NCBI RefSeq assembly: GCF_000732485.2
Contig: NZ_JAQV02000010.1
Location: forward strand, 1-64,000
DNA length: 64,000 bases
Source of the DNA: Bacillus sp. SJS
GTDB taxonomy: Bacteria > Bacillota > Bacilli > Bacillales > Bacillaceae
Direction: 5' to 3'
The notes under the pieces were generated by a model. The model saw nothing but the letters and a program-made list of their open reading frames with translations, had not been told where the DNA came from and did no database searches. Each line of letters starts with the position of its first letter. The first letter of the stretch is position 1. Made by a program: the position numbers and the translations under genes. Below, piece after piece: positions 20,879-33,845 of this stretch.

Positions 20879-21379
20879 ATGAGCAGCATTATCGAAACAA
20901 AGAAACAAATCGTTGATGAAATCACAACTAAATTCCGCGACAGCAAATCTACTATCGTAGTTGACTACCGCGGACTGACAGTAGGTCAAGTGACTGAACT
21001 TCGTAAAACTCTTCGTGAAGCTGGCGTAGAATTCAAAGTTTACAAAAACACGATGACTCGCCGTGCGGTTGAACAAGCTGAGCTTACGGAACTTAACGAC
21101 GCTCTAACTGGACCGAATGCGATCGCGTTCAGCACAGAAGACGTAGTAGCTCCTGCAAAAGTCTTGAACGACTTCGCGAAAAAGAACGAAGCTTTGGAAA
21201 TCAAAGCTGGTGTTGTTGAAGGTAACGTTGTATCTGCTGAGGAAATTAAAGCTCTTGCTGAACTTCCTTCACGCGAAGGCTTGCTTTCTATGTTGCTTAG
21301 CGTTCTTCAAGCTCCAATCCGCAACCTGGCTCTTGTCAGCAAAGCAGTTGCTGAGCAAAAAGAAGAACAAGGCGCTTAA
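20879..21379 (+). CDS. rplJ: Ribosomal protein L10
   Basis: L10 (166 residues) forms the base of the L7/L12 stalk and binds the GTPase centre of 23S rRNA. Family signatures are [61 protein letters not shown] and the C-terminal helix for L12 dimers. ATG 20879 follows ACAGGAGGTG; in-frame upstream codons fall within the leader terminator and are not starts. Controlled by the leader described above. Confidence 0.97.
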   Translation: MSSIIETKKQIVDEITTKFRDSKSTIVVDYRGLTVGQVTELRKTLREAGVEFKVYKNTMTRRAVEQAELTELNDALTGPNAIAFSTEDVVAPAKVLNDFAKKNEALEIKAGVVEGNVVSAEEIKALAELPSREGLLSMLLSVLQAPIRNLALVSKAVAEQKEEQGA

Positions 21380-21428
21380 GCCCGTATTACTATAAAAAAA
21401 CTGATTGAAAAATAAGGAGGAAAATATA

Positions 21429-21794
21429 ATGTCTAAAGAACAAATCATTGAAGCTGTCAAAAGCATGACAGTTCTAGAACTAAACGATCTTGTTAAAGCT
21501 ATCGAAGAAGAATTTGGTGTTACTGCTGCTGCTCCTGTTGCTATGATGGGTGGAGCTGGAGCTGGCGAAGCTGCTGCTGAGCAAACTGAATTCGATCTTA
21601 TCCTTGCATCTGCTGGAGCTTCAAAAATCAAAGTTATCAAAGTGGTTCGTGAAATCACAGGTCTTGGACTTAAAGAAGCGAAAGAAATGGTTGACAACGC
21701 ACCGAAACCAGTTAAAGAAGGCATTGCTAAAGAAGAAGCTGAAGAGCTTAAAGCTAAACTTGAAGAAGTTGGCGCTGGCGTAGAAATTAAGTAA
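21429..21794 (+). CDS. rplL: Ribosomal protein L7/L12
   Basis: L12 (121 residues) is the multi-copy stalk protein that recruits translation factors. It has the N-terminal dimer helix ([31 protein letters not shown]), an alanine/glycine hinge (about 33-52) and the globular factor-binding domain ([44 protein letters not shown]). ATG 21429 lies after AAGGAGGAAAA. A strong terminator ends the operon 20 bases beyond the stop. Confidence 0.98.
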   Translation: MSKEQIIEAVKSMTVLELNDLVKAIEEEFGVTAAAPVAMMGGAGAGEAAAEQTEFDLILASAGASKIKVIKVVREITGLGLKEAKEMVDNAPKPVKEGIAKEEAEELKAKLEEVGAGVEIK

Positions 21795-21813
21795 TTCCTT
21801 TCTATATAAGATA

Positions 21814-21842
21814 AAGCCCGCTGCTAATAGCGGGCTTTTTTC
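21814..21842 (+). terminator. Terminator after rplL
   Basis: AAGCCCGCT pairs with AGCGGGCTT around a short loop (21814-21837), followed by a T-run. Classic intrinsic terminator. Confidence 0.95.
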
Positions 21843-21946
21843 TTCCTAAGAAGGCAACATCCTTATTAGAGCGCGGGCTAATTTATGGCAAGCAGCTTCC
21901 CCTAAATGATAGAATAAACTCCCAGCTCCTAAAAGGAGGTAACATG

Positions 21947-22549
21947 ATGAGTGATCATTACTACTCTGAGAATCCTACTGTTCAAAGCAATAAGAAAAGC
22001 TGGACCTATGATCTGGCTGGCCATTCCTTTACCTTTCGAAGTGATTCAGGTGTATTTTCAAAAAATGAAGTTGATTTCGGATCAAAAGTGCTGATCGAGG
22101 CTTTTGAAATGCCGGAAGCAGACGGAAAGATTCTGGATATGGGCTGCGGCTATGGCCCAATAGGCCTCGCGCTTGCGAAAAAATGGCCAAGCCGTGATGT
22201 AGACATGGCTGATGTTAATTCCAGAGCCGTTGAACTTGCAAAAGAAAATGCGGAACTAAATCAAATTTCAAATGCCGAAATTTTTCAAAGCAACTTGTTC
22301 GAGCATGTAAAAGGAAAAGAATATTCAGCGATCCTGACAAACCCGCCTATCAGAGCCGGGAAGAGTGTGGTTCATGAAATTCTTGAAAAAAGCTATGAAT
22401 ATCTTCGCGCCGGCGGAGAACTCTGGGTTGTGATTCAGAAAAAACAGGGAGCTCCATCTGCAGCTGCAAAAATGGAAGAGCATTTTGATGAAGTAGACGT
22501 CGTGCAGAAGAAAAAAGGCTACTATATTATAAGGGCTAAAAAAGATTGA
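21947..22549 (+). CDS. ybxB: RsmC-like class I methyltransferase (YbxB)
   Basis: A 200-residue S-adenosylmethionine-dependent methyltransferase of the RsmC/RlmG group, by homology an rRNA guanine N2-methylase. Motif I is ILDMGCGYGPIGLALA (about 64-79), and the catalytic-type motif is LTNPPIRAG (about 126-134; NPPx is typical of base N-methylases). ATG 21947 stands seven bases after AGGAGG; ATG 21944 is also possible. The gene sits between rplL and rpoB as in Bacillus. Exact target in Bacillus is not established from the sequence. Confidence 0.88.
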   Translation: MSDHYYSENPTVQSNKKSWTYDLAGHSFTFRSDSGVFSKNEVDFGSKVLIEAFEMPEADGKILDMGCGYGPIGLALAKKWPSRDVDMADVNSRAVELAKENAELNQISNAEIFQSNLFEHVKGKEYSAILTNPPIRAGKSVVHEILEKSYEYLRAGGELWVVIQKKQGAPSAAAKMEEHFDEVDVVQKKKGYYIIRAKKD

Positions 22550-22672
22550 CTCGTATTTTTTGGCATGTTAATATTATAAAATGCCAATGTTTAAATTTCT
22601 GCAAATGTCTAAAATACATAACGAATGTATAAATTTAGCATATGCGGGAAAACTTATAGAATCTGTTCGTTC

Positions 22673-22710
22673 AAAAAAAGTGTGGTTTTCTTAACAGAAA
22701 CCCTTTTTTG
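22673..22710 (+). terminator. Hairpin terminator upstream of rpoB
   Basis: AAAAAAG (22674-22680) pairs with CTTTTTT (22703-22709), and the inner GGTTT (22684-22688) with AAACC (22698-22702). The A-rich and T-rich arms flank a GC core, a two-way terminator shape. It would end the ybxB unit; transcription of rpoB then needs a promoter in 22711-22790, where only weak matches (TTGTAA at 22724) are seen. Confidence 0.7.
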
Positions 22711-22803
22711 TTTTGTTATTTACTTGTAAAAGCATAAGTTGCTAGGATAACTAGTTTGATGCTTTTTACAGATCCAATATGCATGAACTGAGGGGTGAAT
22801 CAG

Positions 22804-25800
22804 TTGACAGGTCAACTAGTTCAGTATGGACGGCACCGCCAACGCAGAAGTTATGCACGCATTAGCGAAGTATTAGAATTGCCGAATCTCATTGAGATTC
22901 AAACCGCTTCTTATCAGTGGTTTCTTGATGAGGGTCTCAGAGAGATGTTTTATGATATCTCTCCAATTGAGGATTTCACTGGCAACCTCTCGCTAGAGTT
23001 TATTGATTACAGCCTTGGTGAGCCAAAGTACTCCGTGGAGGAGTCTAAGGAACGCGATGTAACCTATTCTGCTCCGCTGCGCGTGAAAGTCCGTTTGATC
23101 AACAAAGAAACAGGCGAAGTAAAGGACCAGGACGTTTTCATGGGGGATTTCCCTTTGATGACGGAAACTGGAACGTTCGTAATCAATGGAGCTGAGCGTG
23201 TTATCGTATCTCAGCTAGTGCGTTCGCCAAGTGTATATTTCAGCGGTAAAGTCGACAAGAATGGTAAAAGAGGCTTTACAGCAACAGTCATTCCAAACCG
23301 TGGTGCTTGGCTGGAGTACGAAACCGATGCTAAAGATGTCGCATATGTACGGATAGATCGTACTCGGAAACTGCCAGTTACGGTTCTTTTGCGTGCCCTA
23401 GGGTTTGGCTCTGATCAAGAAATCACCGATTTGTTTGGTGAAAACGAGTATTTGCGCAACACTCTTGAAAAAGATAACACGGAGACTACGGAAAAAGCGC
23501 TTCTTGAAATCTACGAACGCCTTCGTCCGGGAGAGCCTCCTACTGTTGATAACGCAAAAAGCCTGCTTGAGTCACGCTTCTTTGATCCGAAGCGCTATGA
23601 TCTTGCTAGTGTTGGACGCTATAAAATTAACAAAAAGCTTCATATAAAAAACCGTCTTTTCAATCAGCGTCTTGCTGAATCACTGGCAGATCCTGAAACA
23701 GGGGAAATCATTGCTGAAAAGGGCGCGGTTATTGACCGCAGAACTCTTGACCGCATTATTCCAAACCTTGAGAGCGGTGTAGGCTTCAAAACAGTGAACC
23801 CTTCAGGCGGAGTTGTAACGGAAGAAACAACTCTTCAATCTATTAAAATCTACTCTCCGAACGATCCGGAAGGCGAACAAGTCATCAATGTGATCGGAAA
23901 TGCTTACGTAGAAGAAGCAGTTAAGAACATTACGGCTGCTGATATTTTATCTTCAATCAGCTATTTCTTTAACCTTCTTCACGGAGTAGGCGACACAGAT
24001 GATATCGATCACCTTGGTAACCGCCGTCTGCGTTCAGTTGGCGAATTGCTTCAAAACCAATTCCGTATCGGTCTTTCCCGTATGGAGCGTGTCGTTCGTG
24101 AGCGTATGTCCATTCAGGATACAAATACAATCACTCCTCAGCAGCTTATTAACATTCGTCCTGTTATTGCGAGCATTAAAGAGTTCTTCGGAAGCTCTCA
24201 GCTTTCTCAGTTCATGGACCAGACGAATCCGCTTGCTGAGCTTACCCATAAGCGCCGTCTTTCTGCACTTGGACCCGGTGGGTTGACTCGTGAGCGTGCA
24301 GGCTTTGAAGTCCGTGACGTTCACTACTCCCACTACGGCCGTATGTGTCCGATTGAGACGCCTGAGGGACCAAACATCGGTTTGATCAACTCCTTGTCCA
24401 GTTACGCGAAGGTAAACCGTTTCGGATTCATTGAAACACCATACCGCCGTGTTGATCCTGATACTGGAAAAGTAACTGCGCGCATCGATTATCTGACTGC
24501 AGATGAAGAAGATAACTATGTTGTAGCACAGGCAAATGCCCGTTTGGATAACGACGGTACGTTCCTTGATGACGGAATCGTAGCCCGTTTCCGCGGTGAG
24601 AATACGGTTGTAGCCCGCGATCGCGTGGATTACATGGACGTATCTCCTAAACAGGTCGTTTCCGCTGCGACAGCATGTATTCCTTTCCTTGAAAACGATG
24701 ACTCCAACCGTGCCCTAATGGGAGCGAACATGCAGCGTCAGGCTGTGCCTTTGATGCAGCCGGAAGCTCCGATTGTCGGAACAGGAATGGAGTACGTTTC
24801 AGGTAAAGACTCGGGTGCTGCTGTAATCTGTAAGCATCCTGGTATCGTTGAAAAAGTAGAAGCGAAAAACGTTTATGTTCGCCGCTATGAAGAAGTAGAT
24901 GGCAAAAAAGTAAAGGGCAACCTTGATAAATACAGCATGCTGAAATTTATCCGTTCCAATCAGGGAACATGCTACAATCAGCGTCCGATCGTAAGTGAAG
25001 GCGATGAAGTGGTAAAAGGCGAAATTCTTGCTGACGGACCATCTATGGAAAAAGGCGAACTGGCTCTTGGCCGCAACGTTATGGTTGCGTTCATGACATG
25101 GGATGGCTACAACTATGAGGATGCCATCATCATGAGTGAGCGTCTTGTAAAAGACGATGTTTACACTTCGATTCATATTGAAGAATACGAGTCCGAAGCA
25201 CGTGATACAAAGCTTGGACCTGAAGAAATCACAAGAGATATTCCAAACGTTGGGGAAGATGCACTCCGCAACCTTGACGAACGCGGAATCATCCGTGTCG
25301 GTGCAGAAGTAAAAGACGGCGACTTGCTTGTTGGTAAAGTAACACCTAAGGGTGTAACGGAGCTGACAGCTGAAGAAAGACTTCTTCACGCAATCTTTGG
25401 CGAGAAAGCACGCGAGGTTCGTGATACATCCCTAAGAGTACCGCATGGCGGTGGTGGAATTATCCTTGATGTTAAAGTCTTCAACCGTGAAGACGGAGAC
25501 GAATTGCCGCCGGGTGTTAACCAGCTCGTACGCGCTTATATCGTTCAGAAGCGTAAAATTTCTGAAGGAGATAAAATGGCTGGACGACATGGTAACAAAG
25601 GGGTTATCTCCCGCATCCTTCCGGAAGAAGATATGCCTTATCTTCCAGACGGCACACCGGTAGATATCATGCTTAACCCGCTTGGTGTACCATCCCGTAT
25701 GAACATCGGGCAAGTGCTCGAGCTTCACTTGGGAATGGCTGCACGCTACCTTGGCATTCATGTTGCATCACCGGTATTTGATGGTGCGCGTGAGGAAGAT

Positions 25801-26385
25801 GTTTGGTCTACGCTTGAAGAAGCAGGAATGGCAAGAGACGCTAAAACAGTCCTTTATGATGGACGTTCAGGCGAACCGTTTGATAACCGTGTATCCGTTG
25901 GAATCATGTACATGATCAAACTGGCCCACATGGTTGATGACAAACTCCATGCCCGTTCTACCGGACCTTACTCACTTGTTACACAGCAGCCTCTTGGAGG
26001 TAAAGCTCAATTCGGCGGACAGCGTTTTGGAGAGATGGAGGTTTGGGCGCTTGAAGCTTATGGAGCTGCCTATACACTTCAGGAAATCCTTACAGTTAAG
26101 TCGGATGACGTCGTAGGACGTGTGAAAACATATGAAGCCATCGTAAAAGGCGAAAACGTTCCAGAGCCTGGCGTTCCTGAATCCTTCAAAGTATTGATCA
26201 AGGAGCTTCAAAGCTTAGGTATGGACGTTAAGATTCTCTCAGGCGATGAAAAAGAAATCGAAATGAGAGATACCGAGGACGACGAAGATCCTCAAAACTC
26301 CGATAGCTTGTCTTTAGGAGACGAAATGGAAGAAGAAGCAGCTGTCACTACTGAAAAAGAGAAGGACGCTGTTACGAAAGAATAG
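22804..26385 (+). CDS. rpoB: RNA polymerase beta subunit
   Basis: RpoB (1193 residues, exactly the B. subtilis length) forms one half of the polymerase active-site cleft. It starts [32 protein letters not shown]. The rifampicin-binding cluster reads [30 protein letters not shown] (about 465-494), the drug-sensitive form. Later conserved parts include [24 protein letters not shown] and [18 protein letters not shown] 22804 is chosen: it fits the family start and lies eight bases after GAGGGG; GTG 22795 sits in the ribosome binding site. The C-terminal 40 residues are acidic and variable. Confidence 0.98.
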   Translation: MTGQLVQYGRHRQRRSYARISEVLELPNLIEIQTASYQWFLDEGLREMFYDISPIEDFTGNLSLEFIDYSLGEPKYSVEESKERDVTYSAPLRVKVRLINKETGEVKDQDVFMGDFPLMTETGTFVINGAERVIVSQLVRSPSVYFSGKVDKNGKRGFTATVIPNRGAWLEYETDAKDVAYVRIDRTRKLPVTVLLRALGFGSDQEITDLFGENEYLRNTLEKDNTETTEKALLEIYERLRPGEPPTVDNAKSLLESRFFDPKRYDLASVGRYKINKKLHIKNRLFNQRLAESLADPETGEIIAEKGAVIDRRTLDRIIPNLESGVGFKTVNPSGGVVTEETTLQSIKIYSPNDPEGEQVINVIGNAYVEEAVKNITAADILSSISYFFNLLHGVGDTDDIDHLGNRRLRSVGELLQNQFRIGLSRMERVVRERMSIQDTNTITPQQLINIRPVIASIKEFFGSSQLSQFMDQTNPLAELTHKRRLSALGPGGLTRERAGFEVRDVHYSHYGRMCPIETPEGPNIGLINSLSSYAKVNRFGFIETPYRRVDPDTGKVTARIDYLTADEEDNYVVAQANARLDNDGTFLDDGIVARFRGENTVVARDRVDYMDVSPKQVVSAATACIPFLENDDSNRALMGANMQRQAVPLMQPEAPIVGTGMEYVSGKDSGAAVICKHPGIVEKVEAKNVYVRRYEEVDGKKVKGNLDKYSMLKFIRSNQGTCYNQRPIVSEGDEVVKGEILADGPSMEKGELALGRNVMVAFMTWDGYNYEDAIIMSERLVKDDVYTSIHIEEYESEARDTKLGPEEITRDIPNVGEDALRNLDERGIIRVGAEVKDGDLLVGKVTPKGVTELTAEERLLHAIFGEKAREVRDTSLRVPHGGGGIILDVKVFNREDGDELPPGVNQLVRAYIVQKRKISEGDKMAGRHGNKGVISRILPEEDMPYLPDGTPVDIMLNPLGVPSRMNIGQVLELHLGMAARYLGIHVASPVFDGAREEDVWSTLEEAGMARDAKTVLYDGRSGEPFDNRVSVGIMYMIKLAHMVDDKLHARSTGPYSLVTQQPLGGKAQFGGQRFGEMEVWALEAYGAAYTLQEILTVKSDDVVGRVKTYEAIVKGENVPEPGVPESFKVLIKELQSLGMDVKILSGDEKEIEMRDTEDDEDPQNSDSLSLGDEMEEEAAVTTEKEKDAVTKE

Positions 26386-26594
26386 ATGGATTGGAAATGG
26401 CTGCAAAGCAGCAGGCGCGCTATACAGCCTGCAGCCTTAGGGTGAAAAACCGGGCTTTAGCGTCCGGTCTCACCCTGAGGCGGATGCTAAAGCCTTTATT
26501 ATTGGCCCTGATTGCCGTACTGTAAGCAACGAAAGAATAGTCACTCTTCAGGATATAAGGGTATAACCTGAAGATGAAAAGGGAGGTAGGCCCC
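26386..26594 (+). promoter_or_regulatory. rpoB-rpoC gap with competing hairpins
   Basis: The 209-bp gap can form AGGGTGA (26439-26445) with TCACCCT (26470-26476) plus ACCGG (26449-26453) with CCGGT (26464-26468). Alternatively GGCTTTAGCGTCC (26453-26465) pairs over 13 bases, one a G-U, with GGATGCTAAAGCC (26482-26494), which is followed by TTTATTATT. The two folds share bases and exclude each other. A further hairpin (CTTCAGG 26546-26552 with CCTGAAG 26567-26573) lies just before the rpoC ribosome binding site. The layout suggests attenuation, but was judged by eye only. Confidence 0.55.
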
Positions 26595-29500
26595 TTGCTG
26601 GATGTTAATAATTTTGAGTACATGAACATCGGACTTGCATCACCCGATAAGATCCGTTCCTGGTCATTCGGTGAAGTTAAAAAGCCAGAAACAATCAACT
26701 ACCGTACGCTTAAGCCTGAGAAAGACGGTTTGTTCTGTGAACGTATTTTCGGACCTCAAAAGGACTGGGAATGCCATTGCGGAAAATACAAACGTGTCCG
26801 TTACAAAGGTGTAGTCTGCGATCGATGCGGAGTTGAAGTAACACGTGCGAAAGTCCGCCGTGAGCGCATGGGACACATTGAGCTGGCAGCTCCTGTATCC
26901 CACATTTGGTATTTCAAAGGAATCCCGAGCCGCATGGGTCTTGTGCTAGACATGTCCCCGCGTGCTCTTGAAGAAGTCATCTATTTTGCTTCCTATGTTG
27001 TAACAGACACAGGAGATACTCCTCTTGAGAAGAAACAGCTTCTTTCCGAGAAAGAATATCGTGCATACCGTGATAAATACGGCAGTACATTCCATGCCGG
27101 AATGGGTGCAGAAGCTATTAAAAAGCTTCTTATGGACATCGATCCGGATAAAGATGTAGAACAGCTGAAAGAGGATTTGAAAACAGCGCAAGGACAGCGC
27201 CGTACTCGTGCTATCAAGCGTCTTGAAGTGCTTGAAGCATTCCGCGGATCTGGAAACAATCCTTCGTGGATGATCCTTGATGTTCTTCCTGTCATTCCTC
27301 CTGAGCTTCGTCCGATGGTACAGCTGGACGGAGGACGTTTTGCAACATCCGATCTAAATGATCTTTATCGCCGTGTAATTAACCGTAACAACCGTTTGAA
27401 GCGTTTGCTCGATCTTGGAGCTCCAAGCATTATCGTTCAAAATGAAAAGCGTATGCTTCAAGAAGCAGTGGATGCATTAATCGACAACGGACGCAGAGGC
27501 CGTCCGGTTACCGGTCCTGGTAACCGTCCATTAAAATCCCTTTCTCATATGCTTAAAGGGAAGCAAGGACGTTTCCGCCAAAACTTGCTTGGTAAACGTG
27601 TTGACTATTCAGGCCGTTCCGTAATCGTAGTTGGACCGAACCTGAAAATGTATCAGTGCGGACTGCCTAAAGAAATGGCTCTTGAGCTATTCAAGCCATT
27701 TGTAATGAAAGAGCTCGTGGAAAAAGGTCTTGCCCATAACATTAAGAGTGCGAAACGCAAAATCGAACGCGTTCAGCCTGAAGTTTGGGACGTTCTTGAA
27801 TCCGTAATCAGGGAGCATCCAGTTCTGCTGAACCGTGCACCTACACTTCACAGACTTGGTATCCAGGCATTTGAACCGACTCTTGTAGAAGGACGCGCAA
27901 TCCGCCTGCATCCTCTAGTATGTACGGCATACAACGCGGACTTTGACGGAGACCAAATGGCTGTTCACGTACCTCTATCCGCTGAAGCACAGGCAGAGGC
28001 GCGTATCCTTATGCTTGCAGCACAGAACATCCTGAACCCTAAGGATGGAAAACCGGTAGTAACACCATCTCAGGATATGGTTCTCGGTAACTACTACCTG
28101 ACAATGGAGCGTCCTGATGCTGTCGGTGAAGGAATGATTTTCAAAGATACAAACGAAGCCCTTATTGCTTATCAAAACGGATATGTACATCTTCATACCC
28201 GTGTTGCGGTAGCAGCTTCATCTTTAGATAATCAAACTTTCACAGACGCGCAGAAAAAACAGCTTCTTGTTACTACGGTAGGAAAGCTTGTATTCAATGA
28301 AATCCTTCCAGATTCATTCCCTTATATGAATGAACCGACAAAAGGCAACATTGAAGAAAAGACGCCTGAGAAATACTTCGTCGATCCGAATGTGGACGTG
28401 AAGGAACACATTGCGAAGCAGGAATTGATTCCTCCATTCAAAAAAGGAATCCTTGGAAGCATTATCGCTGAAATCTTTAAAAAGTTCCAAATCACAGAAA
28501 CGTCAAAAATGCTTGACCGTCTGAAAGATTTGGGATTCAGATACTCTACAAAAGCCGGTATTACAGTTGGTGTAGCAGACATCGTTGTATTGCGTGAAAA
28601 AGAAGAGATTCTAACCGAAGCGCAAGCGAAGGTAGATAACGTTCTTAAACAGTTCCGCCGCGGTCTGATTACAGAAGAAGAACGCTATGAGCGTGTCATC
28701 TCGATCTGGAGTGCTGCGAAAGATACAATTCAAGGCAAACTGATGAAAACTCTTGATATTCGCAACCCGATCTTCATGATGAGTGACTCTGGAGCCCGTG
28801 GTAACGCGTCTAACTTTACGCAGCTTGCCGGAATGCGCGGTCTGATGGCCAACCCGGCTGGACGAATCATCGAACTTCCGATCAAGTCCAGTTTCCGTGA
28901 AGGTTTAACGGTATTGGAATACTTTATCTCTACCCATGGTGCCCGTAAAGGTCTTGCCGATACAGCCCTTAAGACTGCCGATTCAGGTTACCTTACTCGC
29001 CGTCTGGTTGACGTTGCTCAGGATGTTATCATTCGTGATGACGACTGTGGAACGGACCGGGGACTTCTTGCAGAAGCCATCAAAGAAGGTACAGAGGTAA
29101 TTGAAAAACTTGAGGAGCGTCTAATTGGACGTTATGCTCGCAAAAACATTCACCACCCTGAAACAGGAGCTGTTCTTGTTGAGGAAAATGAACTGATCAC
29201 AGAAGATCTTGCTCTTCAAATTGTTGAGTCAGGAATTGAACAGGTCTTGATCCGTTCTGCATTTACATGTAATACCCGTCACGGTGTGTGTAAACGATGC
29301 TACGGCCGTAACCTGGCTACCGGTTCAGATGTAGAAGTTGGAGAAGCAGTAGGTATTATTGCCGCTCAATCCATCGGGGAGCCGGGAACACAGCTTACAA
29401 TGCGTACGTTCCATACAGGCGGTGTTGCAGGGGATGACATCACTCAAGGTTTGCCTCGTATCCAGGAGCTGTTTGAAGCTCGTAACCCTAAAGGTCAGGC

Positions 29501-30194
29501 TACGATTTCAGAAATTGACGGTGTTGTAACCCAAGTAAATGAAATCCGTGAAAAACAGCAGGAACTGGTTGTGCAGGGTGATGTGGAATCACGCACATAT
29601 ACAGCTCCTTACAATGCACGTCTGAAAGTAGCAGAAGGCGATACTGTTAAACGCGGCCAAGAGCTTACTGAAGGTTCAATCGATCCGAAAGAACTTCTGA
29701 AAGTAAAAGATACTCAAGCTGTGCAGGAATACCTCCTTCGTGAAGTTCAAAAAGTATACCGTATGCAAGGGGTAGAAATTGGCGATAAACACGTAGAGGT
29801 TATGGTTCGTCAAATGCTTCGCAAAATCAGAGTTATTGACGCTGGAGATACAGATGTATTGCCTGGAACTCTTCTGGACATTCATCAGTTCACAGACGCC
29901 AATAAAAAAGTTCTTATTGGGGGCAAACGACCTGCTACAGGCCGTCCAGTCCTTCTGGGTATCACGAAAGCATCTCTTGAAACGGACTCCTTCTTGTCTG
30001 CAGCATCCTTCCAGGAAACAACTCGTGTCCTGACAGATGCCGCGATTAAAGGAAAACGTGACGAGCTTCTCGGACTAAAAGAGAATGTAATCATCGGTAA
30101 ATTGGTTCCTGCCGGTACAGGTATGAACCGCTACCGTAAAGTACAGCCAATCTCACAAGTTCAATCGAGCCAAGACACGGTTACCGTAGATTAA
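26595..30194 (+). CDS. rpoC: RNA polymerase beta' subunit
   Basis: RpoC (1199 residues) carries the catalytic magnesium loop [12 protein letters not shown] (near 448-459), zinc ligands [20 protein letters not shown] near 60-80, a second zinc set [16 protein letters not shown] near 890, and the trigger-loop region (about 915-945, [35 protein letters not shown]). TTG 26595 gives the family start [42 protein letters not shown], eight bases after GGGAGG; an ATG 21 bases upstream is unlikely. It is co-transcribed with rpoB subject to the structured gap between them. Confidence 0.98.
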   Translation: MLDVNNFEYMNIGLASPDKIRSWSFGEVKKPETINYRTLKPEKDGLFCERIFGPQKDWECHCGKYKRVRYKGVVCDRCGVEVTRAKVRRERMGHIELAAPVSHIWYFKGIPSRMGLVLDMSPRALEEVIYFASYVVTDTGDTPLEKKQLLSEKEYRAYRDKYGSTFHAGMGAEAIKKLLMDIDPDKDVEQLKEDLKTAQGQRRTRAIKRLEVLEAFRGSGNNPSWMILDVLPVIPPELRPMVQLDGGRFATSDLNDLYRRVINRNNRLKRLLDLGAPSIIVQNEKRMLQEAVDALIDNGRRGRPVTGPGNRPLKSLSHMLKGKQGRFRQNLLGKRVDYSGRSVIVVGPNLKMYQCGLPKEMALELFKPFVMKELVEKGLAHNIKSAKRKIERVQPEVWDVLESVIREHPVLLNRAPTLHRLGIQAFEPTLVEGRAIRLHPLVCTAYNADFDGDQMAVHVPLSAEAQAEARILMLAAQNILNPKDGKPVVTPSQDMVLGNYYLTMERPDAVGEGMIFKDTNEALIAYQNGYVHLHTRVAVAASSLDNQTFTDAQKKQLLVTTVGKLVFNEILPDSFPYMNEPTKGNIEEKTPEKYFVDPNVDVKEHIAKQELIPPFKKGILGSIIAEIFKKFQITETSKMLDRLKDLGFRYSTKAGITVGVADIVVLREKEEILTEAQAKVDNVLKQFRRGLITEEERYERVISIWSAAKDTIQGKLMKTLDIRNPIFMMSDSGARGNASNFTQLAGMRGLMANPAGRIIELPIKSSFREGLTVLEYFISTHGARKGLADTALKTADSGYLTRRLVDVAQDVIIRDDDCGTDRGLLAEAIKEGTEVIEKLEERLIGRYARKNIHHPETGAVLVEENELITEDLALQIVESGIEQVLIRSAFTCNTRHGVCKRCYGRNLATGSDVEVGEAVGIIAAQSIGEPGTQLTMRTFHTGGVAGDDITQGLPRIQELFEARNPKGQATISEIDGVVTQVNEIREKQQELVVQGDVESRTYTAPYNARLKVAEGDTVKRGQELTEGSIDPKELLKVKDTQAVQEYLLREVQKVYRMQGVEIGDKHVEVMVRQMLRKIRVIDAGDTDVLPGTLLDIHQFTDANKKVLIGGKRPATGRPVLLGITKASLETDSFLSAASFQETTRVLTDAAIKGKRDELLGLKENVIIGKLVPAGTGMNRYRKVQPISQVQSSQDTVTVD

Positions 30195-30198
30195 TATG

Positions 30199-30251
30199 AG
30201 AGATGGATGTCTTCAGAGCTTTCTTCTGAAACTCTGTTGACATCCATCTCT
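30199..30251 (+). repeat. Long perfect hairpin after rpoC
   Basis: AGAGATGGATGTC (30199-30211) is the perfect inverse of GACATCCATCTCT (30239-30251). Inside, TTCAGA (30212-30217) can pair with TCTGAA (30225-30230), or CAGAG (30214-30218) with CTCTG (30232-30236). No T-run follows, so it is not a standard terminator. It could be an RNA-processing or stability element between rpoC and the str genes. Confidence 0.8.
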
Positions 30252-30311
30252 TCCAATGTTAAGATATTCAAGGTGCTCGATTCTACCTGTTGCTTTGGAG
30301 GATATACTTCA

Positions 30312-31087
<776 letters not shown>

Positions 31088-31129
31088 TTTAAACAAATAG
31101 AATCACTTTCGTGAAAGGAGGAAAAAAAC

Positions 31130-31600
31130 ATGCCTCGTAAAGGTCCTGTTACAAAAAGAGACGTATTGCCAGATCCGCTTTACAATTCCAAACTTGTTAC
31201 TCGTTTGGTAAACCGCATTATGGTTGATGGTAAAAGAGGAAAAGCACAAACCATTCTTTATTCCGCACTTGATACAATCAGGGAGCGCAGCGGTAAAGAG
31301 CCAATGGAAGTGTTCGAACAAGCACTAAAAAACATCATGCCAGTACTAGAAGTTAAAGCACGCCGTGTAGGTGGAGCAAACTACCAAGTACCAGTAGAGG
31401 TGCGTCCTGACCGCCGTTCTACTCTTGGACTTCGCTGGTTAGTAAACTACGCTCGTCTTCGTGGAGAAAAAACCATGGAAGAGCGTTTGGCTAACGAGAT
31501 TCTTGACGCAGCCAACAATACTGGTGCTGCTGTTAAGAAACGCGAAGATACACACAAAATGGCAGAAGCGAACAAAGCATTCGCTCACTACCGCTGGTAA
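31130..31600 (+). CDS. rpsG: Ribosomal protein S7
   Basis: S7 (156 residues) nucleates the small-subunit head and contacts the E-site tRNA. The sequence [46 protein letters not shown] and the conserved [24 protein letters not shown] are diagnostic; it ends [19 protein letters not shown] 31130 follows GAAAGGAGGAAAA. It lies 42 bases after rpsL and 53 bases before fusA in one operon. Confidence 0.98.
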   Translation: MPRKGPVTKRDVLPDPLYNSKLVTRLVNRIMVDGKRGKAQTILYSALDTIRERSGKEPMEVFEQALKNIMPVLEVKARRVGGANYQVPVEVRPDRRSTLGLRWLVNYARLRGEKTMEERLANEILDAANNTGAAVKKREDTHKMAEANKAFAHYRW

Positions 31601-31653
31601 GATCGAAATAAAAAACCCACTAATCCTCTTTATAGGAAGGAGAAGTTACTAAG

Positions 31654-33732
31654 ATGGCAAGAGAGTTCTCCTTAGAAAACACTCGTAATATCGGGATCAT
31701 GGCTCACATCGACGCTGGTAAAACGACGACTACAGAACGGATCTTGTTCTACACTGGACGTATCCACAAAATTGGTGAAACTCATGAAGGAGCTTCACAA
31801 ATGGACTGGATGGAACAGGAGCAAGAACGCGGAATCACGATTACATCTGCAGCTACAACTGCATCATGGAAAGGTTACCGCGTTAACATCATCGATACAC
31901 CTGGACACGTAGACTTCACTGTTGAAGTTGAACGTTCCCTGCGTGTACTTGATGGTGCCGTAGCTGTTCTTGATGCACAATCCGGAGTTGAGCCTCAAAC
32001 TGAAACAGTTTGGCGCCAAGCTACTACTTACGGCGTACCTCGTGTAGTGTTCGTAAACAAAATGGATAAAATCGGTGCGGATTTCCTTTATTCCGTAAAA
32101 ACGATGCATGACCGCCTTCAAGCGAATGCTCATCCGATTCAGCTTCCTATCGGTGCTGAAGATAACTTCGAAGGAATTATCGATCTAGTAGAAAACGTTG
32201 CATACTTCTACGAAGATGACTTGGGAACTCGTACCGATGCGAAAGAAATTCCAGAAGACTATCAAGAACTTGCTGAAGAATGGCGCAACAAGCTAATTGA
32301 AGCAGTAGCAGAACTTGATGAAGAATTGATGATGAAATATCTTGACGGTGAAGAGCTGACGGTTGATGAAATCAAAGCTGCAATCCGTAAAGGTACTTGC
32401 GACGTTGAATTCTATCCAGTAATTTGCGGATCTGCTTTCAAAAACAAAGGTGTTCAATTGATGCTGGATGCTGTACTTGATTACCTTCCTGCGCCAACTG
32501 ACGTACCGTCTATCAAAGGAATTCTTCCTGATTCTGAAGAGGAAGTAATCCGTAAATCCAGTGACGATGAGCCGTTCTCTGCTCTAGCGTTCAAAGTAAT
32601 GACAGATCCATACGTAGGAAAGCTTACTTTCTTCCGTGTGTACTCTGGAGTACTTAACTCTGGTTCTTACGTACAAAACTCCACGAAAGGCAAGCGTGAG
32701 CGTGTAGGACGTATCCTGCAAATGCATGCTAACTCTCGTGAAGAAATCTCCACTGTATACTCTGGGGATATCGCAGCAGCTGTAGGATTGAAAGATACTA
32801 CAACTGGTGATACTCTATGTGATGAAAAGAGCCTTGTAATCTTGGAATCCATGGAATTCCCAGAGCCGGTTATCTCTCTATCAGTTGAGCCGAAATCTAA
32901 AGCTGACCAAGACAAAATGTCTACAGCTTTGACAAAGCTATCTGAAGAGGATCCAACATTCCGTGCTCATACTGATCCTGAGACTGGACAAACCATCATC
33001 TCTGGTATGGGTGAGCTTCACCTTGATATCATCGTTGACCGTATGCGTCGCGAATTCAAAGTAGAAGCTAATGTTGGTGCTCCGCAAGTTGCATACCGTG
33101 AGACTTTCCGTGGTTCAGCTAAAGTCGAAGGTAAGTTTGCCCGCCAATCTGGTGGACGCGGACAATTCGGACACGTTTGGATCGAATTCGAACCAAACGA
33201 AGAAGGAAAAGGCTTCGAATTCCAAAACAAGATCGTCGGTGGAGTTGTTCCTCGTGAATACGTACCAGCTGTTCAAGCAGGTCTAGAGGATTCAATGAAA
33301 AACGGTGTCCTTGCAGGATATCAGCTAATCGACGTTAAAGCAGCACTTGTTGATGGATCTTACCATGATGTTGACTCCAGTGAGATGGCGTTTAAAGTAG
33401 CGGCTTCACTAGCTCTTAAAAACGCAGTATCCAAATGTAACCCGGTTATCCTTGAGCCTGTTATGAAGGTTGAAGTTGTAATCCCGGATGAGTACATGGG
33501 AGATATCATGGGTGATATTACTTCTCGCCGTGGACGCGTTGAAGGTATGGATGCACGCGGTAACGCTCAAGTTGTTCGTGCAATGGTTCCACTTTCCGAA
33601 ATGTTTGGTTATGCAACTGCGTTGCGTTCAAACACACAAGGACGCGGAGTATTCTCCATGCACTTCGATCACTACGAAGAAGTTCCTAAATCGATTTCTG
33701 AAGAAATCATCAAAAAAAATAAAGGCGAGTAA
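31654..33732 (+). CDS. fusA: Translation elongation factor G
   Basis: EF-G (692 residues) drives translocation with GTP. The G domain shows G1 [10 protein letters not shown] (about 17-26), the [10 protein letters not shown] switch I, DTPGHVDF (G3) and NKMDKIGA (G4). Domains II-V follow, including [16 protein letters not shown] and the C-terminal [31 protein letters not shown]. Fusidic-acid contact regions look normal. ATG 31654 follows GGAAGGAG. The codon use is of a highly expressed gene. Confidence 0.98.
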   Translation: MAREFSLENTRNIGIMAHIDAGKTTTTERILFYTGRIHKIGETHEGASQMDWMEQEQERGITITSAATTASWKGYRVNIIDTPGHVDFTVEVERSLRVLDGAVAVLDAQSGVEPQTETVWRQATTYGVPRVVFVNKMDKIGADFLYSVKTMHDRLQANAHPIQLPIGAEDNFEGIIDLVENVAYFYEDDLGTRTDAKEIPEDYQELAEEWRNKLIEAVAELDEELMMKYLDGEELTVDEIKAAIRKGTCDVEFYPVICGSAFKNKGVQLMLDAVLDYLPAPTDVPSIKGILPDSEEEVIRKSSDDEPFSALAFKVMTDPYVGKLTFFRVYSGVLNSGSYVQNSTKGKRERVGRILQMHANSREEISTVYSGDIAAAVGLKDTTTGDTLCDEKSLVILESMEFPEPVISLSVEPKSKADQDKMSTALTKLSEEDPTFRAHTDPETGQTIISGMGELHLDIIVDRMRREFKVEANVGAPQVAYRETFRGSAKVEGKFARQSGGRGQFGHVWIEFEPNEEGKGFEFQNKIVGGVVPREYVPAVQAGLEDSMKNGVLAGYQLIDVKAALVDGSYHDVDSSEMAFKVAASLALKNAVSKCNPVILEPVMKVEVVIPDEYMGDIMGDITSRRGRVEGMDARGNAQVVRAMVPLSEMFGYATALRSNTQGRGVFSMHFDHYEEVPKSISEEIIKKNKGE

Positions 33733-33774
33733 TTGATTTTACACCTTTATTGAAGTATAACTACTTATGTATCC

Positions 33775-33803
33775 TCAGAAGGCGGGTATAATCCTGCTTT
33801 CTG
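33775..33803 (+). repeat. Hairpin with TATAAT loop between fusA and tuf
   Basis: CAGAAGGCGGG (about 33776-33786) can pair with CCTGCTTTCTG (about 33793-33803) over 11 base pairs, two of them G-U, and the six loop bases are TATAAT (33787-33792). No T-run follows. The TATAAT could instead be a -10 box for tuf, but no good -35 lies 16-18 bp upstream. Confidence 0.6.
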
Positions 33804-33845
33804 AATTAAAATAACTAATTCTATTATCTAAGGGAGGCATTTCGA

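Noticed and set aside
22795-22803. GTG start for rpoB three codons upstream
   Set aside because: It lies within the GAGGGGTG ribosome binding site; TTG 22804 gives the family N-terminus and exact length.
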